The translations under genes and the position numbers were made by a program. DNA of 5,638 bases from NCBI GenBank assembly GCA_030630315.1, contig DAOVNI010000121.1, positions 1-5,638 of the forward strand, in the 5' to 3' direction. The notes under the pieces were generated by a model, which was not told the origin of the DNA, did no database searches, and saw nothing but the letters and a program-made list of their open reading frames with translations. Positions 1 through 5,510 of the stretch are shown in pieces. The stretch is from Phycisphaerae bacterium. GTDB lineage: Bacteria > Planctomycetota > Phycisphaerae > Sedimentisphaerales > Anaerobacaceae. The stretch's first letter is position 1; each line of letters starts with the position of its first letter.

Positions 1-1041
1 GAGCCGATGCCCTTTGAGCTGATGTTCGAGACGCAAATGGGCGCCAACGTGGACGACTCAATGACACTGTACCTCAGGCCGGAAACCGCTCAGGGCATCT
101 TTGCCAATTTCAGAAACGTGCTCGACACCGCCAGGGTCAAGATTCCCTTCGGCATCGCCCAGATAGGCAAGAGCTTCCGCAACGAGGTAACCACCAAGGC
201 ATTTATCTTCCGAACGCGCGAATTCGAGCAGGCCGAGCTTGAGTTCTTCTGCCGGCCGGGCACCGATGAACATTGGTACGAGCACTGGAAAGAAGCGAGA
301 TTCAACTGGTACATAAATTTAGGCATAAAAAAAGAGAACCTGCGTTTACGTAACCACGAGCCGGATGAGCTTGCGCATTATGCCAAGGCCTGCGTGGACA
401 TCGAATACAGATTCCCGTTCGGCTCCGGCGACTGGCAGGAGCTTGAAGGCATCGCAAACCGCACAGACTACGACCTCAGACAGCATCAGCGCGGAATGAG
501 AACATTAAATAAATGGTTTGAAAACGACCGGGACCTGACAAATATCGAGCTGTCCGGAGAAGCCGAAGATTACCAGTCAGGCCCGCTCTCTTACTTCGAT
601 GACGAGCAGAAAAAACGCTACATCCCTTACGTGATTGAGCCAAGTGCCGGCATCGACAGAAGCGCGTTGGCCTTTTTAGTCGATGCCTATGATGAAGAAG
701 AAGTCCGCGGCGAAACGAGAAACCTTTTAAGATTCCATCCCGCCCTTGCGCCGGTAAAGGTGGGCGTCTTCCCATTGGTCAAGAGAGATGGTATGCCGGA
801 AATAGCGCAAAATATTTACAATGATTTGAAAAAATATTTTAACTGTTTCTACGACGAAAAAGGCGCAATTGGCCGACGCTACCGCAGACAGGATGAAGCC
901 GGCACGCCCTTCTGCATCACCGTTGACGGCCAGACAACAGAGGACAACACCGTTACCGTCCGCGACCGCGACTCGATGGACCAGGTTAGGGTCTCAACCG
1001 ACCAACTGCTCAACCACTTGCGTAAAAAACTGGAGGTTTGA
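1..1041 (+). CDS. glyS: Glycyl-tRNA synthetase, dimeric class II type (5' end cut by window)
   Basis: Charges tRNA-Gly with glycine using ATP, in the cytoplasm. The reading frame is open from base 1, so the first in-frame ATG at base 7 is internal; the N-terminus including class II motif 1 lies outside the window. Counting from the Met at base 7: the glycine-site segment LRPETAQGIF is at 23-32; motif 2 with GKSFRNE (Arg58, Glu60) is at about 54-82; WQELEGIANRTDYDL at about 143-157 is typical of GlyRS; motif 3 EPSAGIDRSALAFL (Arg217 region) is at 211-224. The C-terminal anticodon-binding domain runs from about 243 to the end and includes AIGRRYRRQDEAGTPFCITV. These motifs identify the alpha2 single-chain GlyRS, not the alpha/beta tetrameric form. 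The stop is 4 nt before the HEPN gene, and that gene's ribosome binding site lies inside the last codons here. GC is high: 37 of 60 in bases 421-480, counted by hand. Identification is secure; the symbol glyS (also called glyQS) follows usage. Confidence 0.96.
   Translation, partial: EPMPFELMFETQMGANVDDSMTLYLRPETAQGIFANFRNVLDTARVKIPFGIAQIGKSFRNEVTTKAFIFRTREFEQAELEFFCRPGTDEHWYEHWKEARFNWYINLGIKKENLRLRNHEPDELAHYAKACVDIEYRFPFGSGDWQELEGIANRTDYDLRQHQRGMRTLNKWFENDRDLTNIELSGEAEDYQSGPLSYFDDEQKKRYIPYVIEPSAGIDRSALAFLVDAYDEEEVRGETRNLLRFHPALAPVKVGVFPLVKRDGMPEIAQNIYNDLKKYFNCFYDEKGAIGRRYRRQDEAGTPFCITVDGQTTEDNTVTVRDRDSMDQVRVSTDQLLNHLRKKLEV
1032..1036 (+). promoter_or_regulatory. Ribosome binding site for the HEPN gene
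   Basis: GGAGG lies 9 nt upstream of the ATG at 1046, inside the last codons of glyS. It decides the start of the HEPN gene at 1046 over the longer open frame from 869, which would run antiparallel to no known domain and sit wholly over the GlyRS coding sequence. Confidence 0.8.
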
Positions 1042-1045
1042 AAAG

Positions 1046-1435
1046 ATGAAAAGTAAACGAGAGGTTATTAAATATTGGCTAACGGGCTCAAAAGAGGATT
1101 TTGACAGTGCCGAAATCCTTTACAAAAACAAGAAATATCACCATGCATTATTCTTCTGCCACTTAAGCATTGAAAAGATGTTAAAGGCTATAATTGTTAA
1201 GTCAACAAAAACAGCACCGCCTCTGATCCACGATTTGGTTCGATTAGCAGAGAGAGCTGGAGTGCCTGTTAACGAACTTCAAAAGAACGAACTTGCGGAA
1301 ATAACTACATTTAGTATTGAAGCAAGATATGATGACTACAAACTCAGTTTCCGCAAAAAGGCAAAAAAACAATTTTCACTAAAATACCTGGATAAGACCA
1401 AGGAGATGCTGCAATGGCTAAGCAAACACGTTTAA
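1046..1435 (+). CDS. HEPN domain protein, likely toxin or partner half of a HEPN/MNT pair
   Basis: This 129-residue, all-helical protein has the look of the HEPN family (the PF05168-like branch). Helix 1 carries YWLTGSKEDFDSAEILYK (10-27). Then come YHHALFFCHLSIEKMLKAII (31-50), the family-typical THDLV-like step PPLIHDLVRLA (58-68), and the C-terminal IEARYDDYKLSF (91-102), which matches the 'ARYPDY' signature. HEPN proteins are often RNases or their inactive relatives and are commonly encoded next to a minimal nucleotidyltransferase, as here. The canonical RX4-6H RNase motif is not visible: no Arg (5, 66, 70, 94, 103) has a His 5-7 residues later. Nuclease activity is therefore not supported by sequence; a role as substrate-binding partner of the transferase is equally possible. 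The start at 1046 is chosen on its GGAGG site; an upstream extension to 869 would overlap glyS by 173 nt. The 3' end overlaps the MNT gene by 22 nt, implying translational coupling. GC is low (22/60 in 1081-1140; 20/60 in 1321-1380). Confidence 0.87.
   Translation: MKSKREVIKYWLTGSKEDFDSAEILYKNKKYHHALFFCHLSIEKMLKAIIVKSTKTAPPLIHDLVRLAERAGVPVNELQKNELAEITTFSIEARYDDYKLSFRKKAKKQFSLKYLDKTKEMLQWLSKHV
1400..1405 (+). promoter_or_regulatory. Ribosome binding site for the MNT gene
   Basis: AAGGAG sits inside the HEPN coding sequence, 8 nt upstream of the ATG at 1414. It supports that start and a coupled HEPN-MNT translation unit. Confidence 0.75.
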
Positions 1436-1761
1436 GGAAATCTGAAATAGAGAAAATTTATGAATTCGTTCAGCTCCTTAAACAACAAGGAGTTAACGTA
1501 TCAAAAGTTATACTTTTCGGTTCCTATGCCAAAGGCAGAGCGAATCCTGATAGTGATATTGACATTGTTATAGTTTCAGCTCAATTCGGACAAGACGCCG
1601 CGGAAGAGATGATGTTGCTGCGTAAGATAGCTCTTAAGGTTGATTCGCATATTGAACCAGTACCACTTTCACCTGAGGACCTGAACGACAATTTCAGTAC
1701 CTTTGCTCAAGAGATTAAACGATATGGAATAGAAGTAGGGATAACAGGGGCACCTATGTAG
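1414..1761 (+). CDS. Minimal nucleotidyltransferase (MNT), MntA-like antitoxin candidate
   Basis: A 115-residue protein of the DNA polymerase beta superfamily. The diagnostic GSX10DXD motif is intact: FGSYAKGRANPDSDIDIVIV at 35-54, with Gly36-Ser37 and metal-binding Asp48 and Asp50. The third carboxylate is probably Glu81, in HIEPVPLSPEDL (79-90), at the position where this family usually has an acidic residue on the next strand. The C-terminal EIKRYGIEV is typical of MNTs. Family members transfer a nucleotide from NTP; in the characterised MntA-HepT system MntA AMPylates a tyrosine of its HEPN toxin and neutralises it. By analogy this protein would modify or restrain the HEPN protein encoded just upstream, but the HEPN here is from a different branch, so the analogy is an inference. 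The start has an AAGGAG site. It overlaps the HEPN gene by 22 nt, and its TAG stop shares one base with a possible GTG start of asnS (TAGTG). GC is low (23/60 in 1501-1560), matching HEPN and not the synthetases. Confidence 0.91.
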   Translation: MAKQTRLRKSEIEKIYEFVQLLKQQGVNVSKVILFGSYAKGRANPDSDIDIVIVSAQFGQDAAEEMMLLRKIALKVDSHIEPVPLSPEDLNDNFSTFAQEIKRYGIEVGITGAPM

Positions 1762-1808
1762 TGCCGCTGGCCCCAATAGAAGTCGCAAAAGTAAAGAGAA
1801 AAAAGCAG

Positions 1809-3320
1809 ATGCCGAACAGCAATAAAACCTATATAGCCGAATTAAAAAATAACGTGGGACAGGAGGTTACTCTCTCCGGCTGGTTGTATAATTCACGGGC
1901 GAGCGGCAAAATCCAGTTTCTAATTATCCGCGACGGCACCGGACTCTGCCAGTGCATCGTTGAAAAAGCCAAAGTAGCGGACGAGCTTTTCAGCCGGCTA
2001 AAACGCCTCGGCCAGGAATCTTCCCTGACCATAACCGGCACCGTTCGGGCCGACGACCGAAGCGTCGGCGGATTCGAATTAGCTGTTACCGATGCAAAAA
2101 TAGTCTCGCCGACAACCGACTATCCAATCACGCCAAAATCGCACGGCATCGACTTTCTCCTCAAAAACCGCCACCTGCACCTTCGCTCGCAGCGACAATG
2201 GTGCATCGGCAAAATCCGCCACACCATAATCGACGCCATCCGCAGATTTTTCAACGACAACGGCTTCATACTAATCGATACGCCAATCATCACAGCCACA
2301 GCCGGCGAAGACCTGCAGTCACTCTTTGAAGTCGATTATTTCGGAAGTCCCCTGCACCTGACCCAGACCGGCCAGTTGCACGTGGAATCAGCCGCAATGA
2401 GTTTCGGCAAAGTCTATTGCTTCGGGCCGACCTTTAGAGCGGAAAAAAGCAAAACCCGCCGACACCTCACCGAGTTCTGGATGGTAGAGCCGGAAGTTGC
2501 CTTTATCGACCTTGACGGACTGCTCGAATTAGCCGAAAATTTTGTCTCCTTCATAGCCGACCAGGTCCTGCAGAACAATAAAAGCCAGCTTGAAACTTTA
2601 GGCGTGGATTCGGCGACACTCGAAAAAATCAAACCGCCCTTCTATAGATTAACTTACACCGAGGTTGCCGACATTCTGACCGGCCAAAAAACCAAAGATT
2701 TCCTCGCCGAGCAACTAAAAGAACTAAAGAACCAGAAGCAGCAATTGGAAACGCAAATCGGCGAGCTGGAAAAGCAGCAAACCGGCCAGTTAAAACAATG
2801 GCAGAAGGACAAAATCGCCGCTGAACTAATCGAATTGCGTTCAACGCTTGGTGAAGTAGATACAAGAATCGAAAACAATCCAAAGCACGCCAAGCTGGCC
2901 GCCGAATTCCAATGGGGCAAAGACCTGGGCGGCTCAGACGAAACCATTATCTCGCAAATGCACGACAAGCCCGTCTTTGTAACGCACTATCCAAAAGAGG
3001 CCAAGGCGTTTTATATGAAGACCGATAGGGACGAAGAAGGAGTTGTTTTGAATTTCGATTTGCTTGCCCCCGCGGGCTTCGGCGAAATCATCGGCGGCTC
3101 GGTCAGAGAGGATGATTACGATTTGCTGCTTGCGCGAATCGCTGAATTCGGCCTGGATGTTGAGAATTACCGTTGGTATCTGGATTTGCGAAAATACGGC
3201 TCGGTGCCCCACGGCGGCTTCGGACTCGGAGTCGAAAGGACCGTCGCCTGGCTCACCGGCGAAAGGCACATCCGCCAGTGCATCGCATTCCCAAGATTGA
3301 TGGACAAGGTTTACATCTAA
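1809..3320 (+). CDS. asnS: Asparaginyl-tRNA synthetase (class IIb) with inserted helical hairpin
   Basis: Charges tRNA-Asn with asparagine in the cytoplasm. Numbered from the ATG at 1809 (503 residues): an N-terminal OB-fold anticodon-binding domain at about 6-105 (VTLSGWLYNSRASGKIQFL, then RDGTGLCQ); motif 1 at about 134-161; motif 2 FGPTFRAEKSKTRRHLTEFW with Arg210 at 205-224, followed by MVEPE; motif 3 GGFGLGVERTVAWLTG at 469-484 with Arg477. THYPKEAKAFYM (392-403) and GEIIGGSVRE (425-434) are AsnRS-type and separate it from AspRS. Between YTEVADIL and FQWGKDLGGSDE lies about 60-70 extra residues compared with E. coli AsnRS, forming two heptad-repeat helices (see findings). The start is uncertain. 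A GTG at 1761, overlapping the MNT stop, would add 16 mostly basic residues; neither start has a strong ribosome binding site (AAAGAG at 1793-1798 for the ATG, AGGGG at 1746-1750 for the GTG). The ATG is preferred because the OB fold begins soon after it. GC is high (35/60 in 2161-2220). Confidence 0.95.
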   Translation: MPNSNKTYIAELKNNVGQEVTLSGWLYNSRASGKIQFLIIRDGTGLCQCIVEKAKVADELFSRLKRLGQESSLTITGTVRADDRSVGGFELAVTDAKIVSPTTDYPITPKSHGIDFLLKNRHLHLRSQRQWCIGKIRHTIIDAIRRFFNDNGFILIDTPIITATAGEDLQSLFEVDYFGSPLHLTQTGQLHVESAAMSFGKVYCFGPTFRAEKSKTRRHLTEFWMVEPEVAFIDLDGLLELAENFVSFIADQVLQNNKSQLETLGVDSATLEKIKPPFYRLTYTEVADILTGQKTKDFLAEQLKELKNQKQQLETQIGELEKQQTGQLKQWQKDKIAAELIELRSTLGEVDTRIENNPKHAKLAAEFQWGKDLGGSDETIISQMHDKPVFVTHYPKEAKAFYMKTDRDEEGVVLNFDLLAPAGFGEIIGGSVREDDYDLLLARIAEFGLDVENYRWYLDLRKYGSVPHGGFGLGVERTVAWLTGERHIRQCIAFPRLMDKVYI

Positions 3321-3332
3321 TCTATATATTCG

Positions 3333-3338
3333 AAGGAG
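3333..3338 (+). promoter_or_regulatory. Ribosome binding site for the Gfo/Idh/MocA gene
   Basis: AAGGAG lies 4 nt before the ATG at 3343 and 7 nt before the second, in-frame ATG at 3346. The spacing suits 3346 slightly better; the two starts differ by one Met only. Confidence 0.75.
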
Positions 3339-3342
3339 AGCA

Positions 3343-4620
3343 ATGATGACAAGAGACCATAAGAAGAACTCAAATATAGCCGACCGCAGTGACAGCAAAA
3401 AATCGGAGGGTTTCTCTCGCCGCGATTTTATGAAACGCAGCGGTTTTGCCCTGGCCGGCACACTGTTGGCTTCGCGGGCCTCCATTGCTGTAAACACGGC
3501 CCCTCGCAAAGTCCGCATAGGCGTTGTCGGCGGTGGCTTTGGCTGTTCCTTTCAATGGCACGAGCATCCGGATTGTATCGTACAGGCGGTCAGCGACCTC
3601 CGGGAGGACAGACGCAAACGGTTGATGAATGTTTACAAATGCAGCAAGGCATACAATTCTCTTGAAGAGCTTGTGCTTGCAAAGGACATCGACGCCGTCG
3701 CCATCTTCACCGACGGCCCCTTGCACGTCCAGCACACCATAGAGGCGATGAAGAACGGCAAGCACGTCATATCAGCCGTGCCTGCCGCCTGGGCAACGAT
3801 TGAGCAGGCCGAGCTGCTTCTGGACACGGTCAAGAAGTACGGCCTGACCTATATGATGGCAGAGACCAGTCATTACCAGCAATTCACAATCTCAGCACGC
3901 AAGTTTTACAAGCAGGGAAAATTCGGTGCCCTGTACTACAGCGAGGCCGAGTATCAGCACGCCGGCCTGGAAGGTCTCTATTTCTGGAATGGCAAACGAA
4001 CATGGCGATATGGTGTTGCGCCAATGCACTATCCTACTCACTGCACAAGCCAGCTTGTAAGTGTCACCGGCGAGCGGCTGACCGAAGCGGTATGTCACGG
4101 CTGGGGCGACGACAATCCCATCCTCAAGGACAACGCGTATGGCAACCCGTTCTGGAACGAGTCCGCAATGTTCAGAACAAATCGCGGCAACGCATTTCGC
4201 GTCAACATCTGGTGGAAGGGTGCGCATCGCGGCTGCGAGCGGGCTCAGTGGATAGGTGATAAGATGAGTTTCTTCGCGCCCCATCCAAACGGCTTGGGCC
4301 CGCTCATTGTCCGTTCGGGCCGGCAGATGGAAAAGGACGACGCCGGGTTCCTTCGCAAGGCGCCGAACTTCGAGCAATACAAACAGCCTCACTGGTGGCA
4401 AACGGATATGCTGCCTGGACCGCTGCGTCACAATACTGGCCACGAAGGCTCGCACACTTTCCTTACCCACGAATTTGTTGACGCTTTGGTTCACAATCGC
4501 AGACCTGTGATCGACGTATATGAATCGCTGGCCTACACCGTGCCCGGTATCGTCGCGCACAACTCGGCCCTGCGCAAGGGTGAGCGAATGAAGATACCTC
4601 AGTACGAACGACCCGCGTAA
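3343..4620 (+). CDS. Tat-exported Gfo/Idh/MocA-family protein with VPAA in place of EKP
   Basis: A 425-residue protein with a twin-arginine signal (SRRDFMKRSGFALAGTLLAS, residues 25-44; Arg26-Arg27 followed by a hydrophobic stretch), so it is probably exported folded with its cofactor bound. The mature part opens with a Rossmann NAD(P)-binding domain: VRIGVVGGGFG at 57-67, then VSDLREDR at 83-90, and DAVAIFTDGPLH at 117-128. The typical family motif GKHVxxEKP is here GKHVISAVPAAW (139-150), lacking the lysine that usually contacts substrate and cofactor. The C-terminal alpha/beta domain includes MAETSHYQQ (172-180), EAEYQHAG, and MHYPTHCTSQLV (228-239) with candidate catalytic His233. Such Tat-bearing members are common in Planctomycetota and Verrucomicrobiota and are presumed to act on sugars or sugar derivatives in the periplasm; substrate is unknown. 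The VPAA variant resembles GH109 glycosidases, in which NAD is tightly held and recycled, so a hydrolase or lyase rather than a net oxidoreductase is possible. It follows asnS by 22 nt. Confidence 0.9.
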   Translation: MMTRDHKKNSNIADRSDSKKSEGFSRRDFMKRSGFALAGTLLASRASIAVNTAPRKVRIGVVGGGFGCSFQWHEHPDCIVQAVSDLREDRRKRLMNVYKCSKAYNSLEELVLAKDIDAVAIFTDGPLHVQHTIEAMKNGKHVISAVPAAWATIEQAELLLDTVKKYGLTYMMAETSHYQQFTISARKFYKQGKFGALYYSEAEYQHAGLEGLYFWNGKRTWRYGVAPMHYPTHCTSQLVSVTGERLTEAVCHGWGDDNPILKDNAYGNPFWNESAMFRTNRGNAFRVNIWWKGAHRGCERAQWIGDKMSFFAPHPNGLGPLIVRSGRQMEKDDAGFLRKAPNFEQYKQPHWWQTDMLPGPLRHNTGHEGSHTFLTHEFVDALVHNRRPVIDVYESLAYTVPGIVAHNSALRKGERMKIPQYERPA

Positions 4621-4626
4621 GCGACC

Positions 4627-4632
4627 AGGGAG
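4627..4632 (+). promoter_or_regulatory. Ribosome binding site for the methyltransferase gene
   Basis: AGGGAG in the 21-nt gap after the Gfo/Idh gene, 9 nt before the ATG at 4642. It supports that start. Confidence 0.65.
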
Positions 4633-4641
4633 ACTCTTTTC

Positions 4642-5304
4642 ATGAAACTGACTTTGAAGCTCTTCTTTAGTTATTTGAGTCCTCGATGTCTCTATGGCCT
4701 CCTGCGACGACGGGTCTGGAGGAGCATAAATCCGGGCCTACCATGGTTGACACGGCAAGCTGTAGAAATGCTGGATGGTCGGTTGAAACCGAGTGATGTT
4801 GGCCTTGAATGGGGGTCTGGCAGAAGCACCGTATGGCTTGCTCGGAGGGTCGCGCATTTGACCGGCATCGAGCACAACGACCATTGGTACAAGCGCGTTA
4901 AGAAGGCGCTATGCGATAAAGGCGCCGACAATGTTGAATTACTTTATGTTCCATTGGAGGAAAAGAACAAAGGGCAGCCGGAATATGTTCGCGTTGCCGC
5001 GGAACAGCCGAAAGCAAGTCTTGACTTTGTCCTCGTTGATGGCCGGCTCAGGGACCAATGCACTGAAGTCGCATTGCAGCTCTTAAAGCCCGGAGGCATG
5101 TTAATCATTGACGACGCTGCTCGATATATTCAGCATCCGTATTGTTGCCCCCAATCGCCGGAGACGCAAAATGGTCCTCCATCGATAGTTTGGGCAAAGG
5201 TCGTAACGGAGTTGGAAGCAATGGGGGCAAGGTCCATCTGGACATCCGACGGTGTCACGGCCACAGTTTTTTACATTATGCCGGCGAACAAAGTTTATAT
5301 CTAA
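4642..5304 (+). CDS. Class I SAM-dependent methyltransferase-like protein
   Basis: A 220-residue protein with a Rossmann-type methyltransferase core resembling the Methyltransf_24-like group. Motif I is VGLEWGSGRSTVWLA (53-67) with the glycine-rich SAM loop GSGRS at 58-62; the acidic end of strand 2 is TGIEHNDHW (74-82) with Glu77; motif IV is LDFVLVDGRLRDQC (127-140) with Asp133; and LLKPGGMLIIDDA (147-159) is the usual post-motif-IV helix-strand step. The first 30 residues are basic and hydrophobic (LRRRVWRSI) and lie outside the core; no clear signal peptide or membrane helix is seen. The C-terminal part (160-180, with HPYCCPQSPETQNGPP) is rich in Pro and polar residues and probably forms a substrate lid. 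The methyl acceptor cannot be told from sequence; relatives are often found near glycan or surface-polysaccharide genes, which are not present here. It has a good ribosome binding site and follows the Gfo/Idh gene by 21 nt, so it is probably co-transcribed. It is the last gene recognised. Confidence 0.83.
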   Translation: MKLTLKLFFSYLSPRCLYGLLRRRVWRSINPGLPWLTRQAVEMLDGRLKPSDVGLEWGSGRSTVWLARRVAHLTGIEHNDHWYKRVKKALCDKGADNVELLYVPLEEKNKGQPEYVRVAAEQPKASLDFVLVDGRLRDQCTEVALQLLKPGGMLIIDDAARYIQHPYCCPQSPETQNGPPSIVWAKVVTELEAMGARSIWTSDGVTATVFYIMPANKVYI

Positions 5305-5331
5305 AGCGAAAAGCTGTTTGGGGGGTCGAAG

Positions 5332-5352
5332 ATCCGGCTTTCCTTGGACGGA
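5332..5352. repeat. 21-nt direct repeat, copy 1
   Basis: It matches 5378-5398 in 20 of 21 positions; the core CTTCCTTGGACGGA-like end is shared, and the one difference is T (copy 1, 5339) for C (copy 2). Copies start 46 nt apart. Each copy has TCCG near its start and CGGA at its end, a possible short stem. Confidence 0.8.
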
Positions 5353-5377
5353 GTAAATAGTCTTGGAGCGAAACGGA

Positions 5378-5398
5378 ATCCGGCCTTCCTTGGACGGA
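5378..5398. repeat. 21-nt direct repeat, copy 2
   Basis: Second copy of the element at 5332-5352, with one mismatch. The sequence AGCGAAA also precedes both copies (5305-5311 and 5367-5373), at different distances, hinting at a decayed tandem duplication of about 46-62 nt. Confidence 0.8.
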
Positions 5399-5423
5399 AC
5401 CAATCATGAGCATCGAGAATCCA

Positions 5424-5437
5424 ACTTTAGTTCACTT
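5424..5437. repeat. 14-nt direct repeat ACTTTAGTTCACTT, left copy
   Basis: Identical to 5497-5510, in the same orientation, 73 nt apart start to start. It ends 2 nt before the hairpin at 5440-5484. Confidence 0.85.
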
Positions 5438-5439
5438 CC

Positions 5440-5484
5440 TGCCGAGCCGCCCGTTGCGACGCAACGCGGCGAATGGCTCTGGCA
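5440..5484. repeat. Imperfect 45-nt hairpin between the 14-nt repeats
   Basis: The inner arms CGTTGCG (5452-5458) and CGCAACG (5460-5466) are perfectly complementary around A5459 (a GAC triloop if the last pair opens). The stem continues as CGCC (5448-5451) with GGCG (5468-5471) past a bulged C5467. It continues again, past a 4-nt bulge on the right side, as TGCCGAGC (5440-5447) with GCTC plus GGCA (5476-5484), with bulged T5480. No T-run follows on either strand, so it is not a standard intrinsic terminator; it may still stabilise or end the operon's transcript, or be a mobile palindromic element. Confidence 0.7.
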
Positions 5485-5496
5485 CGGCTGGTAGGC

Positions 5497-5510
5497 ACTT
5501 TAGTTCACTT
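5497..5510. repeat. 14-nt direct repeat ACTTTAGTTCACTT, right copy
   Basis: Identical to 5424-5437. The match includes one more base outside if A/C is allowed at 5423/5496. It starts 12 nt after the hairpin's right arm. Confidence 0.85.

Noticed and set aside
869..1045. Upstream extension of the HEPN frame back to an ATG at 869 (59 more residues)
   Set aside because: The extension lies entirely over the conserved GlyRS C-terminal domain, has low-complexity Arg/Thr/Pro composition of an out-of-frame shadow, and the ATG at 1046 has a good GGAGG site.
3310..3330. Possible promoter between asnS and the Gfo/Idh gene (TTTACA and TATATT)
   Set aside because: The two hexamers are only 9 nt apart, far from the usual 16-18 nt spacing, and no other -35-like element is placed correctly.
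2934..3518. Reverse-strand open frame of 194 codons across the asnS/Gfo boundary
   Set aside because: It spans the conserved AsnRS motif 3 and the Tat signal of the next gene on the other strand; its translation shows no domain and it has no ribosome binding site that stands out.
3892..4560. Reverse-strand open frame of 222 codons inside the Gfo/Idh gene
   Set aside because: It is fully contained in a well-supported gene and shows no recognisable motif; it is the kind of long antisense frame expected in moderately GC-rich coding DNA.
5287..5304. Similarity between the last 18 bases of asnS (3303-3320) and of the methyltransferase gene (15 of 18 identical; both proteins end KVYI)
   Set aside because: Too short, and the similarity stops at once on both sides; AsnRS residues there are part of its normal C-terminus. 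Most likely coincidence, though a gene-conversion trace cannot be excluded.
5440..5484. Intrinsic terminator for the operon
   Set aside because: The stem is long and GC-rich but no U-tract follows on either strand, so a Rho-independent terminator is not supported.
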